DNA from: Herbaspirillum sp. WKF16
GTDB taxonomy: Bacteria; Pseudomonadota; Gammaproteobacteria; Burkholderiales; Burkholderiaceae_D
Length of the DNA: 64,000 nt
Direction of reading: 5' to 3'
Assembly (NCBI RefSeq): GCF_028993615.1
Contig: NZ_CP118632.1
Span: 1,054,001 to 1,118,000 of the forward strand
The notes under the pieces were generated by a model, which had not been told where the DNA came from, did no database searches, and was given only the letters and a program-made list of their open reading frames with translations. Each line of letters starts with the position of its first letter. The first letter of the stretch is position 1. The position numbers were made by a program, and so were the translations under genes. Positions 8,427 through 16,615 of this stretch are shown here, piece by piece.

Positions 8427-8440
8427 TGGTAACGCTACCA
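8427..8440. promoter_or_regulatory. LacI-type operator before the regulator gene
   Basis: TGGTAACGCTACCA, the same 14-bp dyad (TGGTANCGCTACCA) found twice before gudD. It overlaps the -35 of a possible promoter (TTGGTA, 16 bp, TAGAAT at 8448-8453) whose start point falls about at the ATG of the regulator, so autorepression and a leaderless mRNA are plausible. Confidence 0.78.
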
Positions 8441-8459
8441 GCGATGCTAGAATGCGCCC

Positions 8460-9554
8460 ATGGCATCGATCCAACCCCCTTCCAGCCCCGACCAGCGCGA
8501 GCTCCGAGACGAGGACGCCGGCGGGCCGCGCCGCCGCGGCAGCCGCAAGAGCGCCGGCGGCATCACGCTGCGCGACGTCGCGCAACTGGCCGGCGTGGCG
8601 CCGATCACCGCCTCGCGTGCGTTGAATACGCCCTCGGCGGTCTCGCCCAAGGTGTTGCAAAAGGTGAGGGAGGCGGTCGAGCGCACCGGCTACGTGCCCA
8701 ACCTGCTGGCCGGCGGCCTGGCTTCCAACAAGAGCCGGCTGGTGGCGGTGGTGGTGCCCACCGTGATCGGGCCGGTGTTCCAGGAGACCGTCCACACCCT
8801 GACCGAGACGCTGGCCGCGGCCGGCTACCAGGTCATGCTGGGCCAGAGCGGCTATGAGAATTCGCGAGAGGATGCGCTGCTGGAAGCCATCATCGGGCGC
8901 CGTCCCGACGGCGTGGTGCTGACCGGCATCATGCGCTCGGCGGAGGCGCGCCGCCGCCTGCTGGCCAGCGGCATCCCGGTGGTGGAAACCTGGGACCTGA
9001 CGCCCACGCCGATCGACATGCTGGTCGGCTTCTCGCATGAAGACATCGGCCGCGAGGTCGCGCGCTACCTGCACGGCGCCGGCCGCCGCGCGGCGGCGGT
9101 GGTGGGCGGGCGCGACGAGCGCAGCCGGCGCCGCATGGACGCCTTCGCGCAGGAGGCGGCGGCGCTGGGCATGACGGCGGCCGGTGCGCCGGCGCCGATG
9201 CACCACGTCACCGCGCCCACCACGCTGGGCCAGGGCCGGCGCGGGTTGGCCGACCTGCTGGCGCGCCAGCCCGGTATCGACGCCATCTTCTGCAGCTCCG
9301 ACCTGCTGGCGCTGGGTGTGATGATCGAGGCGCAGAGCCGCGGCATCCGCATTCCCGAGCAACTGGCGGTGGTCGGCTTCGGCGACCTGGAGTTCTCGCG
9401 CGACCTGCAACCGCAGCTGACCACGGTGCGCATCGACGGCACCGGCATCGGCCAGCGCGCCGCGCGCTTCATCATCGACCGCGCCGCCGGTATCGAGGTG
9501 GCCGAGCGCATCGTCGACATCGGTTTCTCCATCATCCGGCGCGAGAGCGCCTGA
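8460..9554 (+). CDS. LacI-family repressor, probable regulator of glucarate catabolism
   Basis: 364 residues. After a basic, low-complexity N-terminal extension of about 34 residues comes the LacI HTH (TLRDVAQLAGVAPITASRALN, about 36-57) and hinge (VPNLLAGGLASNKS). A periplasmic-binding-protein-like sugar domain (about 93-360) contains VAVVVPTVIGPVFQE, the CSSDLLALGVMIEA segment and VVGFGDLEFSRDLQPQLTTVRID. No Shine-Dalgarno is visible ahead of ATG 8460 and the predicted promoter places the start point there, so the transcript may be leaderless. Operators of one sequence occur upstream of this gene and of gudD, so it most likely represses the glucarate operon and itself; the inducer is inferred to be a hexarate or its breakdown product. 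Confidence 0.9.
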   Translation: MASIQPPSSPDQRELRDEDAGGPRRRGSRKSAGGITLRDVAQLAGVAPITASRALNTPSAVSPKVLQKVREAVERTGYVPNLLAGGLASNKSRLVAVVVPTVIGPVFQETVHTLTETLAAAGYQVMLGQSGYENSREDALLEAIIGRRPDGVVLTGIMRSAEARRRLLASGIPVVETWDLTPTPIDMLVGFSHEDIGREVARYLHGAGRRAAAVVGGRDERSRRRMDAFAQEAAALGMTAAGAPAPMHHVTAPTTLGQGRRGLADLLARQPGIDAIFCSSDLLALGVMIEAQSRGIRIPEQLAVVGFGDLEFSRDLQPQLTTVRIDGTGIGQRAARFIIDRAAGIEVAERIVDIGFSIIRRESA

Positions 9555-9636
9555 CGCGGCTCCGCCGCTGTTGTCATCCGTGATCGGCGTCAGGGCGCTG
9601 TCAGGCAGGGTTTGCTGCGTCGCGGCATAATGTCGA

Positions 9637-9651
9637 ATTATTTCGAATAAT
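9637..9651. promoter_or_regulatory. AT-rich dyad ahead of the sterol-desaturase-family gene
   Basis: ATTATTTCGAATAAT (arms ATTATT/AATAAT) about 45-55 bp before the ATG, in an otherwise GC-rich gap; it overlaps a second small dyad CGAA-TTAT-TTCG. Function unknown. Confidence 0.35.
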
Positions 9652-9693
9652 GCCCAATCCGGCTTATTGCCGCGCCGCACCTGCCTGCCTGTC

Positions 9694-10812
9694 ATGGAAA
9701 AAATCATCGTCTGCGTCATCCCCGTCTTCCTGCTGCTGATCGCGGCGGAATTCGCCTATGGATACGTGCGCCGGCGCAATACCTATCGCCTGGCCGACGC
9801 CATCGGCAGCCTGTCGCAGGGCGTGATCAGCCAGCTGGTGGCGCTGGTGACGCAGCTGTTCCAGGTGGGCCTGTATTCGCTGGCCTACCGCGCCTTCGCG
9901 ATCTTCCCGGCGGCGCGCTTCTGGCAGGGCGCCCTGGGCTGGGTGGCGGCCATCGTGCTGTTCGATTTCTTCGATTACTGGCTGCATCGCTTCGGCCATG
10001 AGAACGCGTTGGGCTGGGCCGCGCATTCGGTGCACCACCAGAGCCAGGACTTCAACTTCACCACCGCGCTGCGCCAGGAAAGCACGGTGGTCTTCCTTGG
10101 CTGGATCTTCTACCTGCCGATGGCGATCCTGGGCGTGGAGCCGGAGCAGTTCGGCATCGCCGGGCTGGTGGTGCTGGTCTACCAGTTCTGGATCCACACC
10201 GAGCACATCGGCAAGCTGGGCTGGTTCGACCGCGTGTTCTCCTCGCCCTCCAACCACCGCGTGCACCACGCCGTCAACGAGCAATATCTCGACAAGAACT
10301 ACGGCGGCATGCTGGTGATCTGGGATCGCATGTTCGGCACCTTCGCCGAGGAAAAGGAAGCCGTGGTCTACGGCACCCGCACGCCGTTGAACAGCTGGGA
10401 TCCGGTGTGGGCCGTGTTCTCCGGCTACTGGCAACTGGCGTACAGCGCCGCGCAGATGCCGCGCTGGCAGGACCGTGTGAAGATCTGGTTCAAGCCGCCG
10501 GGCTGGCGTCCGGCCGGCATGGCGCCCTATCCGCCGTTCGACCTGGAGGCGGCGCGCAGCCGCTACGACGTGCAACGCCCGCGCATCGCCGACGCGCTGG
10601 CCGGGCTGCAGTTCCTGGTGCTGCTGGTGGCCGCCTGCGCCTTGCTGTGGATCGCCGAGGAGCATTCCTACCTGCGCCTGCTGCTGGCCAGCGCCGCATT
10701 GCTGGCCGGTTTCTGGGCGCTGGGCGCGTTCATGCAGCGCCGCCTGGGCGGCGTCGCGGTGCTGGCCATCGACCTGGCGGCCGCTGCAGTGGCGGCTTAC
10801 GCGCTGGCCTGA
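9694..10812 (+). CDS. Sterol desaturase / fatty-acid hydroxylase superfamily membrane protein
   Basis: 372-residue integral membrane di-iron enzyme. The histidine clusters typical of the superfamily are present: HRFGH (about 98-102), HSVHH (111-115), HTEH and HRVHH, followed by [18 protein letters not shown]. These clusters hold a non-haem di-iron centre that hydroxylates or desaturates lipids; the eukaryotic relative with this layout is alkylglycerol monooxygenase. About three N-terminal and three C-terminal hydrophobic helices flank the catalytic part. ATG 9694 is used; a TTG at 9667 is an alternative. It sits between the LacI regulator and gudD without an obvious glucarate role, and no copy of the 14-bp operator was found in front of it. 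Confidence 0.85.
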   Translation: MEKIIVCVIPVFLLLIAAEFAYGYVRRRNTYRLADAIGSLSQGVISQLVALVTQLFQVGLYSLAYRAFAIFPAARFWQGALGWVAAIVLFDFFDYWLHRFGHENALGWAAHSVHHQSQDFNFTTALRQESTVVFLGWIFYLPMAILGVEPEQFGIAGLVVLVYQFWIHTEHIGKLGWFDRVFSSPSNHRVHHAVNEQYLDKNYGGMLVIWDRMFGTFAEEKEAVVYGTRTPLNSWDPVWAVFSGYWQLAYSAAQMPRWQDRVKIWFKPPGWRPAGMAPYPPFDLEAARSRYDVQRPRIADALAGLQFLVLLVAACALLWIAEEHSYLRLLLASAALLAGFWALGAFMQRRLGGVAVLAIDLAAAAVAAYALA

Positions 10813-10872
10813 GCCGGCGCGTCTTTCTCTCCCCAAGTTCTCCTCCTTGCCCCCGATGCCGGAAATCAACAG

Positions 10873-10930
10873 TTGACAGTCAATTTTGGTACCGCTACCA
10901 TCATGAAAAGTTAAATTGGTACCGCTACCA
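10873..10930 (+). promoter_or_regulatory. gudD promoter with two LacI-type operators
   Basis: TTGACA (10873-10878), 17 bp, TACCAT (10896-10901) forms a sigma-70 promoter. Two identical dyads TGGTACCGCTACCA lie at 10887-10900 (spacer and -10) and 10917-10930 (downstream of the start point), centre to centre 30 bp. The -35 itself lies in the dyad TTGAC-A-GTCAA. Binding here would block RNA polymerase. Confidence 0.85.
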
Positions 10931-10988
10931 AATTTCATCAAGATATCGAGACACATGCCGCCCCGCGGCCAGAAAGAGGAGTCAAGCA

Positions 10989-12353
10989 ATGAGCAGCCCC
11001 GATACCACCGGTTCCGCCCGGATCGCCAAGGGCGCCCCGCGGATCACCGAGATGCGCGTGATCCCGGTCGCCGGCCATGACAGCATGCTGCTCAACCTGT
11101 CCGGCGCGCACGGCCCGTACTTCACCCGCAACATCGTCATCCTCTCCGACAGCGCCGGCAACACCGGCGTGGGCGAGGTGCCGGGCGGGGAGGGTATCCG
11201 CCGCACGCTGGAAGACGCGCGCAGCCTGGTAATCGGCCAGCAGGTCGGCAACTGGCAGGCGATCCTGAACCGCGCGCGCAGCGCCTTCGCCGATCGCGAT
11301 ACGGGCGGGCGCGGCCTGCAGACCTTCGACCTGCGCATCGCCGTGCACGCCGTGACCGCGTTGGAAGCCGCGCTGCTGGATTTGCTGGGCAAGTTCCTCG
11401 AGGTGCCGGTGGCCGCGCTGCTGGGCGAGGGCCAGCAGCGCGACGAGGTGGAGATGCTGGGTTACCTGTTCTATGTGGGCGAGCGCGGCAAGACCGACCT
11501 GCCGTACGCATCGGCCGAAGGCGAGGCCGACGACTGGCTGCGCCTGCGCCACGAGGCGGCGCTCACGCCGGAGGCGATCGTCCGGCTGGCCGAGGCGGCC
11601 TATCGGCGCTACGGCTTCAACGACTTCAAGCTCAAGGGCGGCGTCATGCGCGGCGAGGACGAGATCGCCGCCGTCACCGCGCTGGCCGAGCGTTTCCCGC
11701 AGGCGCGCATCACGCTCGACCCCAATGGCGGCTGGCTGCTCAAGGATGCGATCCGCCTGTGCCGCGACCAGCGCCACGTGCTGGCCTACGCCGAAGATCC
11801 GTGCGGCGCCGAGGACGGCTATTCCGGCCGCGAGGTGATGGCCGAATTCCGCCGCGCCACCGGCCTGCAGACCGCCACCAACATGGTCGCCACCGACTGG
11901 CGCCAGATGGGCCACGCGATCTCGCTGCAGTCGGTCGACATCCCGCTGGCCGACCCGCATTTCTGGACCATGCAGGGTTCGGTGCGGGTGGCGCAGATGT
12001 GCCACGAATGGGGCCTCACCTGGGGCTCGCACTCCAACAATCACTTCGACATCTCGCTGGCCATGTTCACCCACGTGGCCGCCGCCGCGCCCGGCAAGAT
12101 CACCGCCATCGACACCCATTGGATCTGGCAGGACGGCCAGCGCCTGACCACCGAGCCGCTGCAGATCGTGGGCGGCAAGGTGAAAGTGCCGTCCCGGCCC
12201 GGCCTGGGCATCGAGATCGACATGGCGCAGGTCGAGGCGGCGCACCAGACCTACCGCAACATGGGCCTGGGCGCGCGCGACGACGCCGTGGCCATGCAAT
12301 ACCTGATCCCCGGCTGGACGTTCGACAACAAGAAGCCTTGCCTGGTGCGCTGA
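10989..12353 (+). CDS. gudD: Glucarate dehydratase
   Basis: 454-residue enolase-superfamily enzyme that dehydrates D-glucarate (and L-idarate) to 5-keto-4-deoxy-D-glucarate. Residues expected for catalysis and Mg2+ binding are intact: Lys214/Lys216 in FKLKGG, Asp244 in TLDPNGGW, Glu269 in AEDPCG, Asn298 in ATNMVATDW and His348 in GSHSNNHFD. The N-terminal capping domain (about 20-150) precedes the modified TIM barrel. Length is close to E. coli GudD. ATG 10989 has AGAGGAG upstream at 10975-10981. It is the first gene of a unit with the downstream ACS-family transporter and is controlled by two LacI-type operators. Confidence 0.95.
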   Translation: MSSPDTTGSARIAKGAPRITEMRVIPVAGHDSMLLNLSGAHGPYFTRNIVILSDSAGNTGVGEVPGGEGIRRTLEDARSLVIGQQVGNWQAILNRARSAFADRDTGGRGLQTFDLRIAVHAVTALEAALLDLLGKFLEVPVAALLGEGQQRDEVEMLGYLFYVGERGKTDLPYASAEGEADDWLRLRHEAALTPEAIVRLAEAAYRRYGFNDFKLKGGVMRGEDEIAAVTALAERFPQARITLDPNGGWLLKDAIRLCRDQRHVLAYAEDPCGAEDGYSGREVMAEFRRATGLQTATNMVATDWRQMGHAISLQSVDIPLADPHFWTMQGSVRVAQMCHEWGLTWGSHSNNHFDISLAMFTHVAAAAPGKITAIDTHWIWQDGQRLTTEPLQIVGGKVKVPSRPGLGIEIDMAQVEAAHQTYRNMGLGARDDAVAMQYLIPGWTFDNKKPCLVR

Positions 12354-12462
12354 GCGCCGGGACGCGGGAGCACCCACATCAACGACAAGAGCGCGTCCAC
12401 GCGCCGAGGCAGCGGTCATTCCATCAACGCGCAGCACCGAGTCCTGAAGAGGAGACAAACTC

Positions 12463-13851
12463 GTGAATCCATCCGCAACGCCGGCCCCGCGCAATTCCAG
12501 CGGCACGGCAGACATGACGCTTACCACTGCGGTGAGCAAGATCAAGTGGCGCATCCTGCCGCTGTTCGTGGTGATGTTCATCGTCAACTACATCGACCGC
12601 GTCAACATCGGCTTCGTGCGCACCCACCTGGCGGCCGACCTGGGCATCGGCGCGGCCGCCTTCGGCCTGGGCGCGGGCCTGTTCTTCGTCGGCTACGCCG
12701 TGTTCGAGGTGCCGTCCAACATGCTGCTGCAGCGCTTCGGCGCCAAGGCCTGGCTGACCCGCATCATGTTCACCTGGGGGCTGGTGGCGGCCTGCATGGC
12801 CTTCGTGCAGAACGAGGCCAGCTTCTACTTCATGCGCTTCCTGCTGGGCGTGGCCGAGGCCGGCTTCTTCCCCGGCGTGGTGTACTACTTCACGCAATGG
12901 CTGCCCAACCACGAGCGCGGCCGCGCGATGGCGGTGTTCCTGTCCGGCTCGGCGATCGCCTCCATCCTTTCCGGCCCGATCACCGGCGCCTTGCTGATGG
13001 TGGAGGGCGCCGGCCTGCACGGCTGGCAATGGATGTTCCTGATCGAGGGCGGCTTCTCGATGGCGCTGTGCTTCGTGGTCTGGTTCCTGCTGGACTCGAC
13101 CCCGCGCGACGCGAAGTGGCTGTCCGGCGAGGAGCGCGACGCCGTGGCCGCGGTGATCGCCGCCGAGCAGGAGCAGCGCGCGGCCGGCCGTCCGGCGCAG
13201 GTCTCGGCCTTCAGGCTGCTGCGCGATCCGCAGATCCTGCTGTTCTGCTTCATCTACTTCGCCATCCAGCTGACCATCTACGGCGCCACCTTCTGGCTGC
13301 CGACCATCATCAAGAAGATGGGGCATTTCAACGATTTCCAGGTCGGCCTGTTCAACTCCATTCCATGGATCGTTTCCATCGTCGCGATGTACGTCTTCGC
13401 GGTGCTGGCCGGACGCTGGAAGAAGCCGCAGTTCTGGGTGGCGCTGACATTGGTGATCTCGGCCGCGGGCATGGCCATCTCGGCGCAGAGCGGGCCGGTG
13501 TCGGGCTTCGTGGCGGTGTGTTTCGCCGGCATCGGATTCAAGGCGGCGTCCTCGCTGTTCTGGCCGATTCCCCAGGGATACCTGGATGCGCGCATCGCCG
13601 CCGCCGTGCTGGCGCTGATCAACTCGCTGGGCAACCTGGGCGGCTTCTTCGCGCCGGCCGCCTTCGGCTACCTGGAGCAGAAGACCGGCTCCATCCAGGG
13701 CGGCTTGTACGCGCTCTCGGCAGCCTCGATCCTGGCGGCCGCGCTGGTGTTCCTGGCGCGCACCCGGCCGGCGCCGGAGGGCGGCGGTTCCATCGGCGGG
13801 CGCCCGGCCGATGCCGGCGACGCCAAGGCGCGGCTGAACCACGCGGGCTGA
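12463..13851 (+). CDS. gudP: ACS-family MFS transporter, probable D-glucarate/galactarate importer
   Basis: 462-residue inner-membrane symporter of the anion:cation symporter group. About 12 helices, with the signatures VNYIDRVNIGFVRTHLAADLGI in TM1, GYAVFEVPSNMLLQRFGAKAWLTRIM and RFLLGVAEAGFFPGVVYYFTQWLP. These are shared with proton-coupled hexarate, galactonate and phthalate carriers. GTG 12463 is taken as the start because GAGGAG lies 7-12 nt upstream; an internal ATG at 12514 would still leave all helices. It begins 109 bp after gudD with no terminator between, which makes glucarate uptake the natural function. The symbol is given by analogy and substrate is not proven. Confidence 0.85.
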   Translation: MNPSATPAPRNSSGTADMTLTTAVSKIKWRILPLFVVMFIVNYIDRVNIGFVRTHLAADLGIGAAAFGLGAGLFFVGYAVFEVPSNMLLQRFGAKAWLTRIMFTWGLVAACMAFVQNEASFYFMRFLLGVAEAGFFPGVVYYFTQWLPNHERGRAMAVFLSGSAIASILSGPITGALLMVEGAGLHGWQWMFLIEGGFSMALCFVVWFLLDSTPRDAKWLSGEERDAVAAVIAAEQEQRAAGRPAQVSAFRLLRDPQILLFCFIYFAIQLTIYGATFWLPTIIKKMGHFNDFQVGLFNSIPWIVSIVAMYVFAVLAGRWKKPQFWVALTLVISAAGMAISAQSGPVSGFVAVCFAGIGFKAASSLFWPIPQGYLDARIAAAVLALINSLGNLGGFFAPAAFGYLEQKTGSIQGGLYALSAASILAAALVFLARTRPAPEGGGSIGGRPADAGDAKARLNHAG

Positions 13852-13889
13852 TCCTCGGCAAGTTTTTCTCCGCGGCCTACTCCGCATTC

Positions 13890-13940
13890 GCGCCCCGCGC
13901 GTCCCGTCCCCGGACGGGCGCCGGGGCGCATTTTATTTTT
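13890..13940 (+). terminator. Terminator of the glucarate operon
   Basis: Outer arms GCGCCCCG/CGGGGCGC (13890-13897, 13922-13929) enclose an inner CCCGTCC/GGACGGG hairpin and are followed by ATTTTATTTTT. Confidence 0.75.
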
Positions 13941-14071
13941 GGCGCCCCATCCTCATATCAGACAAGCGGCGGCCTGAAGCCAAATCTATAATGGCGTCCT
14001 GTGGGCCGCCATGTCGGCCGGCCCCGGCAAAGGCCGGATTGTCACGCGGCAAGAATGATGGCGGATTTGCA

Positions 14072-14995
14072 ATGGAAACTCTGTACCACCTGATCGAGCA
14101 ATACGGCTTGCTCCTCGTGTTCGTCAACGTGCTGGTCGAGCAGCTGGGCGCGCCCGTGCCGGCCTATCCGACCCTGATCATCACCGGCGCGCTGGCGCAG
14201 TCCGGCCAGTTCTCGCCGGCGGTGCTGCTGTTGCTGGCGGTGGTCGCGGCGCTGATCGCCGACTACAGCTGGTACCTGGCCGGCCGCCGCTACGGGCGCC
14301 ACATCATGGCGCGGCTGTGCCGCATCTCGTTGTCGCCCGACTCCTGCGTGCGCCAGACCGAGTCGATCTACCTGCGCTGGGGCGCGCGTTCCCTGCTGGT
14401 GGCCAAGTTCATCCCCGGCTTCGCCTCGATCGCCAGCGCGCTCTCGGGCACCATGGGCACGCGCCGGCTCAGCTTCCTGCTGTGGGATGCGGCCGGCAGC
14501 GCCTTGTGGGCAGGGCTGGGGATTTTCCTCGGTACGCTGTTCAGCTCGGCCGTGGACGACCTGCTCAACGTGCTGGCGCAGCTCGGCCATTACGGCATGC
14601 TGCTCATCGGCGCGGCGCTGATGGCCTTCATCGCCAACAAGTGGTGGCAGCGCCGCCGTTTCCGCAAGTCGCTGGAAATGGCGCGCATCTCGGTGCAGGA
14701 ATTGAACAACATGCTGGAGCAGGGCATCGCGCCCACCATCATCGACGTGCGTTCGCCGCTGTCGCAACAGGGCGGCCGCATTCCCGGCGCGGTGGCGATC
14801 TCCAACCAGGAGATCCAGACCTTCGTCTTCGAAGGCCCGGTCGAAGGCGAGGTGGTGGTCTACTGCGCTTGTCCCAACGAGGCCTCGGCCGCCATGGTGG
14901 CGCGCCAGCTGATGCGGCGCGGTTACCAGAAGGTGCGCCCGCTCACCGGCGGCATCGACGCCTGGCGCGAAGCGGGTTACGCGATCGACGTCTGA
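14072..14995 (+). CDS. DedA-family membrane protein fused to a rhodanese domain
   Basis: 307 residues. Residues 1-190 are a DedA/VTT domain with the re-entrant-loop signatures EQLGAPVPAYPTLI and FIPGFASIASALSGTMG and about five hydrophobic helices. DedA proteins are linked to lipid scrambling and proton-motive-force homeostasis. After a basic linker, residues 205-307 form a rhodanese domain (DVRS, GRIPGA, VVVYCACPNEASA with the likely catalytic Cys265, LTGGIDAWREAGY). The second Cys at 267 gives a CxC arrangement. Start at ATG 14072 opens directly into the membrane domain. The 3' end overlaps the convergent OsmC gene by 19 bp. The combination suggests membrane-anchored sulfur or redox chemistry, but the role is unknown. 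Confidence 0.9.
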   Translation: METLYHLIEQYGLLLVFVNVLVEQLGAPVPAYPTLIITGALAQSGQFSPAVLLLLAVVAALIADYSWYLAGRRYGRHIMARLCRISLSPDSCVRQTESIYLRWGARSLLVAKFIPGFASIASALSGTMGTRRLSFLLWDAAGSALWAGLGIFLGTLFSSAVDDLLNVLAQLGHYGMLLIGAALMAFIANKWWQRRRFRKSLEMARISVQELNNMLEQGIAPTIIDVRSPLSQQGGRIPGAVAISNQEIQTFVFEGPVEGEVVVYCACPNEASAAMVARQLMRRGYQKVRPLTGGIDAWREAGYAIDV

Positions 14996-15363
14996 ATCGC
15001 CGTGCCCTGGCGGATGGTCTTGGTGACCGGGGTCTTCTCGCAGATCTCCGCCAGGCGCGCCAGCTGTTCCGGCGCCAGCGCGGCGCCAAAGGCGATCTTG
15101 CGCGTGATGGTTTCCAGGCCGCTGTCGTCGCGGCCGAAATGCGCATCCACCGAGATGCTTCCCAGTTCCCAGCCCTTGCGGTCGGCATACATGCGCAGCG
15201 TCAGCGAGGTGCATGAGGCCAGCGCCGCCAGCAGCAGTTCATAGGGCGCGGGGCCGGTGTCGCGGCCGCCGTTGTTCTCCGGTTCATCCGATTTCAGTTG
15301 ATGTGTGCGCGCCTTGATTTCCTGGGCGTAGCCGGCGGCATTGTGCAGGGTGACGTGGGCCAT
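14977..15363 (-). CDS. OsmC/Ohr-family peroxiredoxin-like protein
   Basis: 128 residues. The two family cysteines are present: Cys51 in LAALASCTSLTLRMYA and Cys108 in AEICEKTPVTKTI. OsmC/Ohr proteins reduce organic hydroperoxides using these thiols; whether this is OsmC, Ohr or the YhfA-like branch is not resolved, and the NNGGRDTGPAPYELLLAAL segment fits the YhfA/OsmC-like group. Cytoplasmic, no signal. The last 19 bases overlap the end of the DedA-rhodanese gene on the other strand and no terminator lies between them. Confidence 0.9.
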   Translation of the reverse strand: MAHVTLHNAAGYAQEIKARTHQLKSDEPENNGGRDTGPAPYELLLAALASCTSLTLRMYADRKGWELGSISVDAHFGRDDSGLETITRKIAFGAALAPEQLARLAEICEKTPVTKTIRQGTAIQTSIA

Positions 15364-15540
15364 GAGGGTTCTCCGGTTGGTTGGGATGGATGGTGAAGAG
15401 TCACACGGATTGTGTCATATCGCGGGGAGCAGCCGGCCAGACGCCGGCGCGCCCGGTGAAGGGCAAATGCGTAAATCATTATCGGAATGCCGCGCCGCAG
15501 CACGGTCGATCCGCCGCAAAGCCGCGCCGATTCACGCTTG

Positions 15541-15600
15541 CGGCTGCATAAGTCCTATGCAGCCGGAGCGCTTAATCCGGTGCAACGCGCTTCCTATAAT
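15541..15600 (+). promoter_or_regulatory. Aldolase promoter with perfect 10-bp inverted repeat (TAAGTCCTA site 1)
   Basis: CGGCTGCATA-AGTCC-TATGCAGCCG (15541-15565) is a perfect dyad whose centre carries TAAGTCCTA. A TATAAT -10 lies at 15595-15600, 28 bp before the ATG, with only a weak -35. The same 9-mer occurs before the TPP-enzyme gene and the NIPSNAP-permease-SDR unit. Confidence 0.7.
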
Positions 15601-15627
15601 GACTGCTCGATTACCCAGGAGACAGCC

Positions 15628-16458
15628 ATGCTGATGGAAGCCAAGCAAGTCCCGACCAGGAACAAGTCGGTCTACCAACCCACCCAGGAAGGCCTGATCT
15701 TCCCGCAGGAGCCGGTATTTGCCAGCGTCGCGGAAGAACGCCGCCATCGCAAGGAGCGCCTGGCCGCGGCCTGCCGCCTGTTCGACAAGCACGGCTTCTC
15801 GTTCGGTTTCGGCGGCCACCTGACGGTGCGCGATCCGGAGCATCCCGACCTGTTCTGGACCAACCCCATGGCCGTTCCCTGGTCGATGGTCAAGACCTCG
15901 ATGCTGGTGCTGGTCGACCACAAGGGCAAGGTGGTGGAGGGCGACTACGCCATCAACCAGGCCGGTTACGTGCTGCACTCGGCGATCCACGAGCACAATC
16001 CCGAGATCATCGCTTCCTGCCACGCGCACACCGTGCACGGCGGCGCCTGGGCCGCGTTCGGCCGCCCGCTCTCGCCGGTGACGCAGGACGCCTGCATGTT
16101 CTACGGCGACCATGCGGTGCTCGGCGACGGCGCCGGCAAGGTGCCGGTGGCGCAGGAGTCCGGCCATCCGGTGGCGCGCGCCTTCGAGACCAACAAGGCC
16201 ATCATCCACCAGAACCACGGCCTGCTGGTGGCCAGCCGCCACAGCATCGACGACGCCTGCTGGCACTTCATCGCGCTGGACCATTGCTGCCGCATGCAGC
16301 TGATGATGGAAGCGGTCAAGGAGATCCGTCCCAAGGAAATCGATCCCAAGTTCGCCGCCTACTCGCGCGAGCACCTGGGCAACGAGTTCATCGGCTGGCT
16401 GCATTTCCAGACCTTGTTCGCCGAGGTCTCGCACCGGCAGCCGGACTTGTTCGACTGA
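15628..16458 (+). CDS. Class II aldolase/adducin family protein
   Basis: 276 residues. It carries the class II aldolase fold with a probable zinc site: His132 and His134 in SCHAHTVHGG plus His197 in IIHQNHGLLVA. The glycine-rich FSFGFGGHLTVRD segment corresponds to the phosphate/substrate loop of the family. Members cleave or epimerize sugar phosphates (fuculose-, rhamnulose-, ribulose-phosphates) or act on related aldonates; the substrate is not known here. ATG 15628 follows CAGGAGAC by a few bases. It is followed 157 bp downstream by an ACS-family transporter, so the pair probably imports and cleaves a sugar-acid-type substrate. Confidence 0.85.
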   Translation: MLMEAKQVPTRNKSVYQPTQEGLIFPQEPVFASVAEERRHRKERLAAACRLFDKHGFSFGFGGHLTVRDPEHPDLFWTNPMAVPWSMVKTSMLVLVDHKGKVVEGDYAINQAGYVLHSAIHEHNPEIIASCHAHTVHGGAWAAFGRPLSPVTQDACMFYGDHAVLGDGAGKVPVAQESGHPVARAFETNKAIIHQNHGLLVASRHSIDDACWHFIALDHCCRMQLMMEAVKEIRPKEIDPKFAAYSREHLGNEFIGWLHFQTLFAEVSHRQPDLFD

Positions 16459-16499
16459 ACGCCGCCGGCTTCACCTACAATCGAAGCAGCGTATTGGCA

Positions 16500-16526
16500 G
16501 GGCGCTTCCGTTTCGGCGGAGCGCCC
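16500..16526 (+). other. Stable hairpin between the aldolase and transporter genes
   Basis: GGGCGCTTCCG pairs imperfectly with CGGCGGAGCGCCC. There is no T-run, so it is more likely an mRNA processing or stability element than a terminator. Confidence 0.4.
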
Positions 16527-16615
16527 TCGCCGGGCAGGGGCGGCGGCCGGGACACCGCTGCCACCTGTTCCAAGAACAAGCAAAAAAAGCCAACCGCCAT
16601 CCAGGAGACAAATAC

